Counted from the stretch's first letter, positions 44,096 through 56,227 are shown. The stretch: 64,000 nucleotides of DNA from Polytrichum commune (GCA_950295325.1 OX485806.1:47859169-47923168); one strand, 5' to 3'. Notes: a model not told the origin generated them from the letters alone. A program made the numbers and translations.

Positions 44096-44930
44096 AAATG
44101 AAGCGTAGCCATTGATGAGGACATCAATCTCCTTTAGTGGGGGAGAGACGCTAGTAGCACACCTAGCTTCCAAGCTAATTACTCCACAACATGAACTTGT
44201 TCTTTGGCTTGAGGGAATAAAGTCCAAACTTTAGTGGTGCAAAGATAAAAGTATGAGATGAGGTCCTAGTCTTGTACTTGTGTTTGGTTAATGGAAGAGG
44301 GGGAATAGATATGCCAAACTAGGTTGGGTAAGCCGAGTAATTGGGGGCCATGGCTTGGAGGGGCCTTGGATAAAACCAAAAAACTTCTTAGTTGTGGGTT
44401 TGTCCGGACAGGGACAAGGTGATGGCGCGTGCTCATAAAAGTGCTACCCGCGAGCTAACGAAAGTTGGCGCATGGGAGTCATGAACCCATGTCTCGAAAG
44501 AACAAAGTGGGAACCGAGTCGGGCGGGACTTGGCATCACCCCCGTGCGATCGAGGCGTGGCTTAACAATGGAAAACCATCTCAGAGTTGCAACCGAGACA
44601 ACTTAGTAGAAGCGTTGAGGTCTCGCCTAGATGTGTCATGTTAGGCTAGTGGAGCCTAACGGGGGAGGCCCCAAAGGAGGGGCAACCCAAGTGAGTCCCC
44701 AAGTAGGTGGGTCTAGTGTAGGTTAGGTCCTTGGAGGAGAGATCCAAGGTCGCTAACGGACCACCTAGGAGCGACACCTTTGGGACTATGCCAAATTTGA
44801 AGATGCATTGTGGGGGGTCGCGCCCTAAGGTAAACACAATGCCGCACCATAGAGGAGGGCAACTTGAGAATTCGTGTGCCGACTACAAGTATAGTCAATG
44901 CGGGCATCGACTCCGTTTGGTGGGGGTGAG
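44096..44930 (+). mobile_element. Chromovirus 3' untranslated interior and PPT
   Basis: Non-coding interior between pol and the 3' LTR. TTTGGTGGGGGTGAG (44916-44930) directly before the LTR is the polypurine tract. 44680-44930 is closely similar to 48773-49024 before the LTR at 49025. Unusually long (~835 bp) for a 3' UTR. Confidence 0.75.
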
Positions 44931-45916
44931 TGTCGCGAACCTCTCCATGAGGAGTGCCCGAAACACCATGGGCACAAGGGGGACCCCGGAGTGACACCCG
45001 AGACTTGTGGCGCCGTTGGTGAGAAGGCCCAAGTGATCCTAGTGTGGGTGAGGGCCCCAGGCGTTGGGAACGCCTCCCACCCACGGAGACTAGGAGGCAT
45101 GAGGGTAAGGCCATGAGCTAAGCGTAGCTCATGGCGTGGTGATTCTACAATGCTCATGAACACCTCAATCGGAGGTGTGACCTAGGAGTTATGGCCATTT
45201 GAGTGGGGCGCTGTCCCGGGACAGCGCCCTGGTACAGCAGTGCCTGGGAGTGATTCCCGGGACTGCCAAGGTTCAAACAGACATAACTTCCTCAAGACTT
45301 GCCCGAATGGGGCAAGTGAGGAGTCCATTGGCATCTACGTGAAGCGTAGATGAAGATGAAGTGGTTGGTTGTTATGATCAGACATCATACAAGGAAGTTA
45401 TGATGGTCTGAAGCTGCTGTGGGGGGGGGGGGGGGGTTCTAGGCCCAACAGCTAAAGGAAAATGTCCACTTGGCCCCAACTCTTGGTGGAGAGACAAGAG
45501 GTTGGTTGACGGTGGGGTAGGGGCCCCGCGTAGAGTCGTAGAGGCTTATATGGGTGAGGTGGTGTGGCCTCACCCACCCGAGGCCGAACGGCACGGCCTC
45601 CATGGGCATTGGCCCAATGTGAGGCCATAGTTGCCTAGTATGGTTCTGGTTGTTGTAGTGTTGCTCCGGCAATGCGATGATCAACATAGGATTGGACTTC
45701 CATGGATGGAAGTCCACATTTGGGAATTGGTTACCGATTAAGGGGCGAGTCCCGAAAGTAAAGTAGGAGGGTTGGTTCCCCTCCAATGAACTATATGGTC
45801 CGGGGTAGGAGGAGCTAACCATTAGCATGGCGGAATGCGAATGATTAGCGCTCGTAACCTTTGCTAGAATTGAAAATGGGCAAAATTGTCAAGGGGGACT
45901 AGCAAGGGTTGCGACA
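44931..45916 (+). mobile_element. LTR-B reference copy (3' LTR)
   Basis: 986 bp, TGTCGCGAACC ... AGCAAGGGTTGCGACA; 6-bp inverted ends TGTCGC/GCGACA. It contains the 24-bp perfect palindrome at 45206-45229, a 16-G run at 45421-45436 and a weak TATA candidate TTATATGGGTG at about 45546. Confidence 0.9.
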
Positions 45917-46106
45917 GTAACCCATTTGTTCGATGTGGACTTCCATCCATGGAAGTTCAATCCTATGTTGATCATCGCGTTGCCGGAGCAACAGTACAAC
46001 AACCCAAAGTGTATTAGGCAACTATGGCCTCACATTGTGCCAATGCCCATGGAGGCCGTGCCGTTCGGCCTCGTGGGGTGAGGCCACACTACCTCACCCA
46101 TATAAG

Positions 46107-46491
46107 GTAGGGGTGCCAATTTTTGTGCGGGTCCTAAAGTCGACCCCTAGGGTCGGAAGCACCTATCTAGGTGTTTTTACCTGGGTTTACAGAAACACCT
46201 ATCAAGGTGTTTTTACCGTTCACAGGGCTGCCATCATTTCATTGGTTGCCAGCGGTCGGTTTTAAAAATCCACCATGTGGATATACCACGTACCCTATGT
46301 GCGAGTGTTGGTCACTCTACAAGGTTTCCTTAAAAAAAATGGTAGGAAATCATAGACATGCTGGAAAATTTTGATTTTTTCATAGTTGCTCTTGCATCAG
46401 CTTTGCGGAGCGCTCAAAATTTATAAAAAAATGGTTTCAGCATCCCAACTAGGCACATTTGAAATTTGGACGGAAATTGGCACCGCTACGT
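46107..46491 (+). mobile_element. MITE with 15-17-bp terminal inverted repeats
   Basis: GTAGGGGTGCCAATTT at the left end pairs with AAATTGGCACCGCTAC at the right (one mismatch in 16). It splits LTR-B sequence that is continuous elsewhere (CCCATATAAG|CCTCTAGG), leaving TAAG on each side (46103-46106, 46492-46495), so the target duplication is TAA or TAAG. No coding capacity. A 3-bp TAA duplication would fit PIF/Harbinger-type MITEs; family unproven. Confidence 0.75.
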
Positions 46492-47103
46492 TAAGCATCT
46501 AGGACTCTATGCGGGCCCCCTACCTCACCGTCAAGAGACTTTTTGTCTCTCTACCAAGAGTTGGGGCCAAGTAGACATTTTCCCTTAGCCGCTAGGCCTA
46601 GAAACCCTCAACGGCTTCAGACCATCATAATTTCCTTGTATGATGTCTGATGCTAACAAGAAACAACTCTATCCTTATCTACGCTTCACGTACATGCCAA
46701 TAGATTCCTCATTTGCCCCATTCAAGCAAGTATTGACAAAGTTATGGCTGTTTGAACCTTGGCAGTCCCGGGAATCACTCCCAGGGCACTGATGTACCAG
46801 GGCGCTGTCCCAGGACAGTGCCCCACTCAAATTGCCATAACTCCTAGCTCACACCTCCGATTAAGGTGTTCTTGAGCATTATGGAATCACCACGCCATGA
46901 GCTACGCACAGCTCATGGCCTTACCCTTGTGCCTCCTAGTGTCCGTGGGTGGGAGGCGTTCCCAACGCCCAGGGCCCTCACCCATACTAGGATCACTTGG
47001 GCCCTCTCACCAACAACGCCACAAGTCCCGGGTGTCACTCCGGGGTCCCCCTTGTGTCCATGTTGTTTCGGGCATTCCTCATGGAGAGGTGTGCGACACG
47101 GAC

Positions 47104-47474
47104 TAGGACGCAGTCAAGGGTAGTTGGTGATTCTTGCTCATACCATTCAAGTTTCAATTGACTTCCAATGTGTTTCATTTGAATTTATGGATTGCATTAT
47201 TTGTATGTCTATAGAAAATGGTCATGAAAGTGGATCTTTAGGTTTGAAACTTGACAAATTTGAATTATGTTTAACACCATATGATTATGTTGGGTGCAAT
47301 TACAATGGCTAGGTCTATATGATACTATATTATGTTAGATATATTTTTGTAGAAGCTAAGATTCTAAATATGTTATTTTTGTCTCATATTCTATTGTCTA
47401 TATCTTATGGTTTTATTATTATTATATTTCAAGTTTTATTTTTGCATCACATGATGTGGTGATTGTTGAAGGTG
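47104..47474. other. AT-rich spacer
   Basis: No feature recognised between the outer LTR-B duplication and the LTR-C-like start. Confidence 0.4.
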
Positions 47475-48240
47475 GATGTGAGCCCAAAATGGTGCCCACA
47501 TGTGTTCTTAAGTCTTTGAAACCATTAGAAAGTATGTTTTTATGTTTTATGATTATTCACAAAAATATAAAAAAGAATGAGGCTTGAGTGAAGTTATGTT
47601 TAGGCCTTAGGCTTGTGTGGAATGGTTGATTAGAAACTTAGCGGCATGAAAAAAGTTCCTTACTTAGGTGAGCGTAGTGTGTAGTGAACCAAGGGTAGCT
47701 CCTTGAGTTAAATGTTTGAATTGAAATCTATGTAGTTGGTTTAAAAGTTGAAGGCTTAGAGGATATGATGAGGGCCTATAAAGTAGGAAATGATGAAAAG
47801 GCTTATCTTGAGCCTTGGGGGTGCTCACCTCTTCCCTTTCCTCTCCCTATATAACCCTCATTCTCCCTTCTCTCTCTCTCTTTTTCTTCTTGCTCCCTTA
47901 GCATCCCATGTGTTATAAGTGTGGGTATATGTGAAGCAAGAAAGGGACACGTGGGTGTGCAAGGTTTCAAGGTGGAGAGCCAAGACCATTTGATCTTGAA
48001 GTTAACTTTACATTGTTAGATGTAGTTAGTGTTTGATTTAAGGCATTTAGAAACAAGTGCTTAGCTCATAGTGTTTAACTTCTAGCATTTAGATTTATAG
48101 TATTTAGATTTATAGTGTTTAGACTCATAGTGTTTAGACTTATAGTATTTAGACTTTAGTATTTAGAGTTATAGTATTTAAATCAAGGCATTTGATTTTA
48201 TAGTTAGTAGTTGGCCGAAGCCCGGAGCTGCTCGACTCGT
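47475..48240 (+). mobile_element. LTR-C-like sequence with TATA box and short tandem repeats
   Basis: Begins TGTGAGCCCAAAATGGTGCC (47475), the LTR-C start, and shares the next ~60 bp pattern with 58293 (minus). CCCTATATAACCC at 47845-47857 within a CT-rich stretch is a strong TATA-type promoter. Downstream, 48060-48190 is an irregular tandem of ~15-16 bp around TATAGTGTTTAGACT. Consistent with U3, R and U5, but no end or PBS is found. Confidence 0.5.
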
Positions 48241-48267
48241 TTGCAGGCAGGTTGGACTCGGTGCAGG

Positions 48268-48772
48268 CAGGTTAAACCCAGCTGGTTAGTCTAAGTTACT
48301 ACTGGTTAGACCAGCTGGTTAGTTTGAAGTGACTGTGGTTAACCCCAGGTGATTAGTTTGAAGTGATTGCTGGTTAGACCAGCTAGTTAGTTTAAGTGAT
48401 TGTGGTTAAACCGGCTGGTTAGTTTGAAGTGACTGTGGTCAAACCCAGCTGGTTAGTCTAAGTTACTGTGGTTAAACCCATCTGGTTAGTTTGAAGTGAC
48501 TGTGGTTAAACCCAGCTGGTTAGTTTGAAGTTACTGCTGGTTAAACCCAGCTGGTGGTTTAAGTGACTATGGTTAGACCCAGCTGGTTAGTTTGAAGTGA
48601 CTGTTGGTTAGACCAGCTGGTTAGTTTAAGTGATTGTGGTTAGACCAGCTGGTTAGTTTGAAGTGACTGTGGTTAAACCCAGCTGGTTAGTCTAAGTTAC
48701 TACTGGTTAGACCAGCTGGTTAGTTTAAATGACTGTGGTTAGACCGGCTGGTTAGTTTGAAGTGACTGCTGG
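48268..48772 (+). repeat. Minisatellite, ~33-bp unit, about 15 copies
   Basis: Units of the type GGTTAAACCCAGCTGG + TTAGTTTGAAGTGACTGT. Length varies from ~30 to 37 bp; variants exchange GTTTGAAG, GTTTAAG and GTCTAAG, and GGTTAGACC versus GGTTAAACCC. Every unit carries an AGCTGG or CCAGCTGG core. It ends abruptly at chromovirus interior sequence (48773). Confidence 0.9.
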
Positions 48773-49955
48773 GCAACCCAAGTGAGTCTCAAAGTAGGTG
48801 GGTCTAGTGTAGTTTAGGTCCTTGGACAAAGATGTCCGGGGTCACCTAAACGGACCACCTAGAAACGACACCTTTGGGACTTTGCCAAATTTGAAGATGC
48901 ATTGTGGGGGTAGTGCCCCGAGGGAAACACAATGCCACACCAAGAGAGGATGGCAACTTGAGAATTGGTGTGCCGACTATGAGTATAGTCGATGAGGGCA
49001 TCGACTCCATTTGGTGGGGGTGAGTGTCGCGCACCTCTCCATGAGGAGTGCCCGCAACACCATGGGCACAAGGGGGACCTCGGAGTGACACCCGGGACTT
49101 GTGGCGCCATTGGTGAGAGGGCCCAAGTATTCTTAGTGTGGGTGAGGGCCCCGGGCGTTGAGAACGCCTCTCACCCACGGGGACTAAGAGTCATGAGGGT
49201 AAGGCCATAAGTTATGAGTAGCTTATGGCGGTGGAATTCTAGAATGCTAAGGAACACCTCAATCGGAGGTGCTAGCTAGGAGATATGGCCATTTGAGTGG
49301 GGCGCTGTCCCGGGACAGCAGTGACCTGGGAGTGGTGCCCGGGACTGCCAAGGTTTGAAGAGCCATAACTTCCTCAATACTTGCCCGAATGATGCAAATG
49401 AGGAGTCCATCGGCATCTACGCAAAGAGTAGGTGACGATAGAGTGGTCGCTTGAGAGCATCAGACATCATATGTAGAAGTTATTGTGGTCTGAAGCTGCT
49501 GGGGGGGGGGGGGTTCTAGCCCCAGCGGCTAAGGGAAAATGTCCACTTGGCCCCAACCCTTGTAGAGAGACAAAAGGATACTTGATGGTGGGGTAGGGGT
49601 CCCGCCCAAAGTCCTAGAGGCTTATATGGGTGAGGCGGCTTAGCCGACCGACCCCCCCGGAGCATACTTGGCAATGTGCTCCGGGTAGTTGTAGTGTTGT
49701 TTTGGCAACACGATGATCAACTCAAGAGTGGACTTCCATGGATGGAAGTCCACCTTAGCCATTGGCTACCTACTACGGGGAGAGTCCCGAATGCATGTGT
49801 AGGAGGGTTTGGTGACCTAGCCATGAGCTTGAAGGTCCGCGGTTTTGGGAGCTAACCATGCATGTGCGTGGGATGTGCAGGTTAGCGCTCGTGGCACTTG
49901 CTAGGTTGGAAAGGCGGTCAAGCTAAGTGAAGGAAAACTAGCAAGGGTTGCGACA
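48773..49955 (+). mobile_element. Chromovirus 3' end: 3' UTR, PPT and LTR-B
   Basis: 48773-49024 matches 44680-44930, including the polypurine tract TTTGGTGGGGGTGAG. LTR from TGTCGCGCACC (49025) to GGGTTGCGACA (49955), 931 bp. The 5' part of the element is missing; its left edge is the minisatellite. The last ~300 bp are of a variant type shared with 53240-53561 (GGAGCATAC, CATGCATGTGCGTG) and unlike the other copies. G-run of 13 at 49501-49513. Confidence 0.85.
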
Positions 49956-50073
49956 ATCTTGAAGGGTTGGCATTTTGGAGTTTTTGAGTGTGGACATGCT
50001 CTAGGGCGCATTTGGTTGTTGTAGAAGTTTCATTGTCTTTTGTTCTTGCTTGAATGTATGTTTGATGCAAGAG

Positions 50074-51042
50074 TGTAGTAACCCTCGCTAGTGCCCCTTG
50101 ACTATCTTGACCATTTTCAAATTCTAGCAAGGGTCATGAGCGTTAGCCCTTCGCATTCCATCATGCGAATGGTTAGCTTCCCATACCGTGGATCTCTTTG
50201 CTTATAAGTGGGGAACCAACCCTCCTACTTTGCATTTGAGACTCTTCCCTTAATTAGTAACCACAAATTAAATGTGGACTTCAATTCATGAAAGACCAAT
50301 TTTAAGTACATCATCGCGTTGTTGAAGCAACACTACAACAACCCAAACTATATTAGGCAACTATGCCTCCACATCGGACCAATGCCCATGGAGGATGTGT
50401 TGTTTGGCCTTGGGTGGATTTGGCCAGCTACCCCGTCTCATCCATATAAGCCTCTACAACTTTGGGCAGGGCCTTTACCCCACCGTCAAGTATTGTTTTA
50501 TCTTTTTTCTAAGTGTTGGGGTCAAGTGGACATTTTTCCTTAGCTGCTAGGGCTGGAGCCCCGAGCAACTTCAAACCACCATAATTTTTTTGCTTGATCT
50601 TTGATGCTATCAAAAAACCACTTTATTGACATTTCCTCTTTGCGTAGATGCTCCTGGACCTCTCGTTTTCTTCATTCAGGAAAATATTGAGGAAATTATG
50701 GTTGTTCAAACCTTAGCAATCCTTAGCGCCACTCCCAGGTAATACCTTACTCAAATTGCCATATCTCCTAGCTCACACTTCCGATTGAGGTGTTTTTGAG
50801 TAGTTTAGAATCAAAACGCCATAATTGAGGTGTTCTTAAGCATTTTACTCATAGCTTATGGCCTTCTCCTTGTGATTCTTAGTCTTTGTGGGTAGGAGGC
50901 ATTCTCAATGCTTGGGATCCTCACCCACACTATGATCACTTGGGCCCTCCCACCAATGGAACCACAAGTCTCAGGTGTCACTCCGGGGTTTTCTTTGTGA
51001 TCATGGTGTTTTAGGCACTCCTCATGGAAAAACGTACGCCAA
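50074..51042 (-). mobile_element. LTR-B, minus, diverged
   Basis: TGTAGTAACCCTCGCTAG ... CTCATGGAAAAACGTACG. Much divergence and small deletions, including loss of the central palindrome. No clear target duplication. Confidence 0.75.
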
Positions 51043-51049
51043 ATAACAT

Positions 51050-52310
51050 GTGGTCTAAATGTCTTGAGTGTTGAAAAATTCATTTGAAAAATTTGGAGGT
51101 ATTAAAACTTCAAAAACATTTGACTTTAGTGTTTTGAGCTTTGAAGGATTTATTTTAGAGTGCTGAAGGTGTTTAGACTCCAAAAATACATGGCTACAAA
51201 GGCTTGAATGTTGAGAATATTATTTGAAAGATCAAGAGGTGCTTAGACTTCAAAACATATGACTTGAATGTTTTGAGTGGTTTAAGGTTCATTTCTAAGG
51301 CTTGAGGGTTGTAAGGTTTGTTTGAAACCCTTCAAGGTGTTTTGGATTGAAAGAAATGTTGTTTGAGTTTTTGAAGTGTAGAAATTTAACTTGAGGTATA
51401 TGAGAGTATAAGGCACATTTGAGGTGAAAATGATCTTGTTTGAATGATTTGAGTATCTTCAAACTTCTTTTGAGGTTTAGAAGATTTGACTTGAGGTATT
51501 TGAGAATGTAAAGGGCACATTTGTTGTAAAAAATATTTTGTTTAAATGATTTGATTATTTTCAAACCTTTTGTGAGGTGTAAATCTTTTTACTTGAGGTA
51601 TTTGAGAGTGTGAAAAACACATTTGAAAGAAAATACATTCATATAACTAGAAAAAAAACTTATTTTGATTGATTGGAGAGTGTAAATGGCACATTTGAGA
51701 TAAAATGTATTTATTTGAGGAAAAAAAAATCTAATTTGAATGATTTAGAAGTTGTAAGACACATTTCAAAGCAAGTGCATTTTTTTGGGTGTAAGAGATA
51801 TGACTTGAGTATGTAGAATGCCTCTAGTCATTTTGGAGGGGATGTGGACTCATTTGAACTGAAAATATCTAACTTGAGTGATTTGATAGTTTAAGGTCAT
51901 ACCTGAAAAAGAAATCTATTATTTGTCGTGAACTAGAAGAATTTGGAGGCCAAAAACCCATTTAACACCACAAAAACATTTTTGATTGGAAATAGATGTT
52001 ATTTGAGTGGATTCAAATCAAAGCACAAATTTTGAAAGCAACATGGCTCATTGGAGATTGAAAGGGTGTTAATAGATTGCATTGAGTTGCAAGGACACAT
52101 TTAAAGAGTAAAGGGGTATACTTATATGTGAATTAAGTGTTGAAAGTTTTTTTGAAGGCATTGAATGTATTGGGAGTTTGAAATGATATGACTTGGATTA
52201 TTAGAATGTTGAAACACTTATTTGAATGATAGGCTAACCATTTGAGCTCAAGAAAAACATAATTAAGTGTTATGAATGACTTGAGTGTAAGAGAATACAG
52301 TTGAATATAA
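51050..52310 (+). repeat. Degenerate tandem array, ~105-bp period
   Basis: ACTTGAGGTATTTGAGAGTGTAAAGG followed by CACATTTGA, then TGTTTGAATGATTTGAG and TTTTCAAACCTTTTGTGAGG. Clear at 51378, 51488 and 51590 (spacing ~110 and ~102), fading outward on both sides. The minus-strand frame at 51295-51564 shows the same ~35-residue repeat in translation, a by-product. Confidence 0.65.
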
Positions 52311-52648
52311 TCATTTTAGATCAAGAAGTGTCTTTGGTTACAAAGAAAGTATAAAAAATTCCAAACATCTCATTCCAAACATTGTTCATATGCCTTTGTG
52401 TAGGTGTAATATGCTTGTGCATTTTTATTTCTAGTCTTATTAAGTTCCAATATAAATCAAATGAAAACCAATGTATCATAACATATTCACAAGATAAGTT
52501 AAGACACATGACCTAGCTTATTTCTTGCCATTGAAAACAATTTATGAATGTTATATTCCGACATAATCAAAGAAAAACCAAATATTAAACCTTTTGTATA
52601 AGCTATACAAATGTATAGCCATTTGGCTGTGTCAAATTGAATGGATAT

Positions 52649-53561
52649 TGTCGCGCACCTCTCTATGAAGAGTGCCCGCAACATCATTTGCATAAGGGGG
52701 AACCCAAAGTGACACACGGGACTTGTGACGTCATTAGTGAGAAGGCCCAAGTGATCCTAGTGTGGGTGAGGGCCCCGGGCGTTAAGAATGCCTCCCACCC
52801 ACGAAGTCTAGGAGCATGAGCTACAAATAGCTTATGGCGTCGGGTTTCTAGAATGCTCAAGGACACCTTCATTGGAGGTGTGGGATAGGAGATATGGCAT
52901 TTTGAGTGGGGCACTATCCCTAGACAATGCCTTGGAACAACATTGACCTGGAAATGGCCCCCGGGATTGCCAAGTTTTAAACAAACATATTTCCTCAATA
53001 CTTTCCTGATTCATGCAAGTGAAAGTTCCATCAAAATCTATGCAAAGGGTACATGTCAATAGAATGGTTGGTTGATAACATCAAAGATCATGGGAAGAAG
53101 TTATGGTGGTTTGAAGTTGTTGGGGGTTTCTAGCAATGGCTAAAGGAAAATGTTTACTTGGTCCCAACCCTTCTAGAGAGACAAAATCATACTTGATGGT
53201 GGGGTAGGGGCATTGCCCTAAGTCCTAGAGGTGTATATGAGTGAGGCGGGTTTGCCGTTCAACTCCACCCGGAGCATACGTGGCAATTTGCTCCCACTTG
53301 TAGTGTTGTTTTGGCAACATGATGATCAACTCAAGAGTGGATTTCCATGGACAGAAGTCCACATTAATCATTGGCTACCTAAGGTAAGAATCCCAAATGC
53401 ATGTGTAGGAAGGTTTGGTGACCAAGCCATGAGCTTGGAGGTCCGCGGCATAGGGAGCTAACCATGCATGTGCGTGGAATGTGCGGGTTAGCGCTCGTGG
53501 CACTTGTTAGAGTTGGAAAGTGGCCAAGTTAAGTTAAGGAAAGCTAACAAGGGTTGCGACA
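52649..53561 (+). mobile_element. LTR-B solo LTR (variant 3' end)
   Basis: 913 bp, TGTCGCGCACCTCTC ... AACAAGGGTTGCGACA. Flanks GATAT and TATAT (4 of 5 identical) are a probable target duplication. 3' third belongs to the same variant as 49025-49955. The palindrome is degraded. Confidence 0.85.
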
Positions 53562-54057
53562 TATATCTTTGATTTAGAACCAAAATGATATTATAACCAA
53601 ATTTTTGGCAATTATATCCCGAATCATGCAATATACAATATTTTGTAGCAATTTATAGCTAAAAAAATCACATAAGTCATCCAACTTTATAATTTTATTA
53701 AGTATTTTTTCTAATGGTGAATTTTAAAATAAATGGTGCAAAATTGACAACAATGGTAAAAGTGATGGAAATGGATAGGAATGAGGCGGCGGCAGTAGGA
53801 ATATAGAAAACAAAAAACAACATGAAGGGGTAACGAAGCCATAGAGGGAGAAAATATAGCCAAAACAAATGAAAAAAAACTACATGGAGGAGAAAATAAA
53901 ACCATTGTAGAAGAGGGGATGACAAATATGGCCGATTAAAAATAACAATGACAAGGACAATAGTGATGACACCGTTGTAGATAAAGGTGTACCATCCAAA
54001 AAAATAATGTGTAAACACTTAAAGCAAACCTCAAGCATTGTCATTATGTGTAGATCC
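53562..54057. other. AT-rich spacer
   Basis: Nothing recognised; the minus-strand hydrophobic frames here have no family features. Confidence 0.4.
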
Positions 54058-54062
54058 AAAAG

Positions 54063-55036
54063 TGTCGCAACCTTTGCTAGCCCCCTTTGACAATCTTGCC
54101 AATTTTCAATTCTAGCAAAGGTTACGAGCGCTAACCATTCGCATTCCACCATGCCAATGGTTAGCTCCTCCTACCCCGGACCATATAGTTCATAAGAGGG
54201 GAACCAACCATCCTACTTTACTTTAGGGACTCACCCCTTAATCGGTAACCAATTCCCAAATGTGGACTTCCATCCATGGAAGTCCAATCCTATGTTGATC
54301 ATCGCATTGCCAGAACAACACTACAACAACCCGAACCATACTAGGCAACTATGGCCTCACATTGGGCCAAAGCCCATGGAGGCCATGCCGTTCGGCCTCG
54401 GGTGGGTGAGGCCACACCACCTCACCCATATAAGCCTCTAGGACTTCACGCGGGGCCCGTACCCCACCGTCAACCAACCTCTTGTCTCTCCACCAAGAGT
54501 TGGGGCCAAGTGGACATTTTCCTTTAGCTGTTGGGCCTAGAACCCCCCAGCAGCTTCAAACCATCATAATTTCCTTGTATGATGTCCGATCATAACAACC
54601 AACCACTTCATCTTCATTTACGCTTCACGTAGATGCCATTGGACTCCTCACTTGCCCCATTCGGGCAAGTCTTGAGGAAGTTATGTCTGTTTGAACCTTG
54701 GCAGTCCCGGGAATCACTCCCAGGCACTGCTGTACCAGGGCGCTGTCCCGGGACAGCGCCCCACTCAAATGGCCATAACTCCTAGCTCACACCTCCGATT
54801 GAGGTGTTCTTGAGCATTCTAGAATCACCACGCCATGAGCTACGCTTAGCTGATGGCCTTACCCTCATGCCTCCTAGTCTCCGTGGGTGGGAGGCGTTCC
54901 CAACGCCCGGGGCCCTCACCCACACTAGGATCACTTGGGCCCTCTAACCAATGGTGCCACAAGTCCCGGGTGTCACTCCAGGGTCCCCCTTGTGCCCATG
55001 GTGTTTCGGGCACTTCTCATGGAGAGGTGCGCGACA
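54063..55036 (-). mobile_element. LTR-B solo LTR with AAAAG duplication
   Basis: 974 bp, TGTCGCAACCTTTGC ... GAGAGGTGCGCGACA, minus orientation. AAAAG at 54058-54062 and 55037-55041 is a perfect target duplication. It keeps the perfect 24-bp palindrome (54738-54761). Confidence 0.92.
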
Positions 55037-55041
55037 AAAAG

Positions 55042-56227
55042 GGAAAAGAATTGTATGAATAAATTTAGGAGAAAATAAAATAACCAAAGAAAAAACATTG
55101 AACTTTGCAAAAATATTGTCAACAACATCCGGAGCAACATAACCATAAGGAATAAAATATTGGGGAAAATTAGGAATTGGGGAAACGTGTGTTTTTATGC
55201 AAGCCTTTCAAAGCCAATACTAAAGTAGCAGTCGGAAGGAAGGGGTTTCACAAAGGGTCCTAACGTACCATGATTGGTTGTCAACTGGCCATCAAAATTG
55301 TAAACTGGGTATGACAACCAAGAATACCACAAGAGTATCAAAGAAATATATGGTACTAGCTCAATTTTGGAATTATCAATTTAAGTATAAATTTATTCAA
55401 TATAAATTTAAAAGAAATTAACTAACATGAGATTACTTAACTATTTTGGAAAAAAAATTAGCCACATGAGATTAATAAGCCATTTTCCCAATAGGTGAAT
55501 CAAATTGGATTTGTAAGCTTCTTTTTTGATTAATTCACATAATACTAATTAAATCATGCATAGGCCATCTAGGTGAAAATAATGGAAATTAGGTGGAAAT
55601 GATGACTAGTAAATGATTTTTTGATCATTCTATAAACTTTTGATATTTAGATAATACGCAATTTTATCCCTTAAAACAATCTATAAATATATTAATATGA
55701 AAAATTGGATTATATATATATATATATTGATGATTTGTAGCACATTTCATATTTGAATACAATATGTAATATATTAAGAAAAAGACACACGTTAACAAAA
55801 ACCTCTTGCTACACATACAACTAGAATATTAGCTAATGCATCCTATTCACAAAGGATAGGCCATAAGAGCTAGGTCCACTGTACCGTTACCATTTTTTTA
55901 TTGCCATGGATATGAAATGGGCATGACGTGGCCTTGAGTTGTCACATCTGGGCATAACCCTAAGCAAAGTTTTTGTTGTGGTGATAATTTAATTTATCAC
56001 ATGGATTTATAACATCATTTCAAAATTGACTACAATGGTGGCTATCAATTTTATGTATGGGTGGGCATATGCAATGAATGGGGCAAATTGATTATTGATT
56101 ATGAATGAATTGGTTGAATTTCAAGATAATTTGTTTTGAAGTTTCAATACTTCATAAAACTTACCAATCATTATAGAAGATTTTATTGAATACATACCAA
56201 TATAACACAAAAATAAAAATTTCAACA
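55042..56227. other. AT-rich spacer with (TA)n at 55711-55728
   Basis: No gene. A short (TA)n microsatellite lies at 55711-55728. Confidence 0.45.

Larger units (their letters stand above)
43112..45916 (+). mobile_element. Internally deleted chromovirus with both LTRs
   Basis: 5' LTR 43112-43853 (its 3' ~235 bp missing), interior 43854-44930, 3' LTR 44931-45916, flanked by GTAAC at 43107-43111 and 45917-45921, a perfect target duplication. The deletion removed the end of the 5' LTR, the primer site, gag and almost all of pol, so the copy cannot move by itself. The LTRs differ at only about 15-20 positions over ~740 bp by eye, making this the youngest insertion recognised here. Confidence 0.9.
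42926..47098 (-). mobile_element. LTR-B solo LTR containing two nested insertions
   Basis: Outer ends TGTCGCAACCC (42926) and GTGTGCGACA (47098) are flanked by a perfect 5-bp duplication CGGAC (42921-42925 and 47099-47103). Removing the nested chromovirus with one GTAAC copy (43112-45921) and the MITE with its duplicated bases (46107-46495) leaves ~975 bp, the full family length. So this was a complete solo LTR before the later insertions. Confidence 0.9.

Noticed and set aside
48268-48772. CRISPR-like array
   Set aside because: Units are contiguous with no constant-length unique spacers; a minisatellite in a plant-type context.
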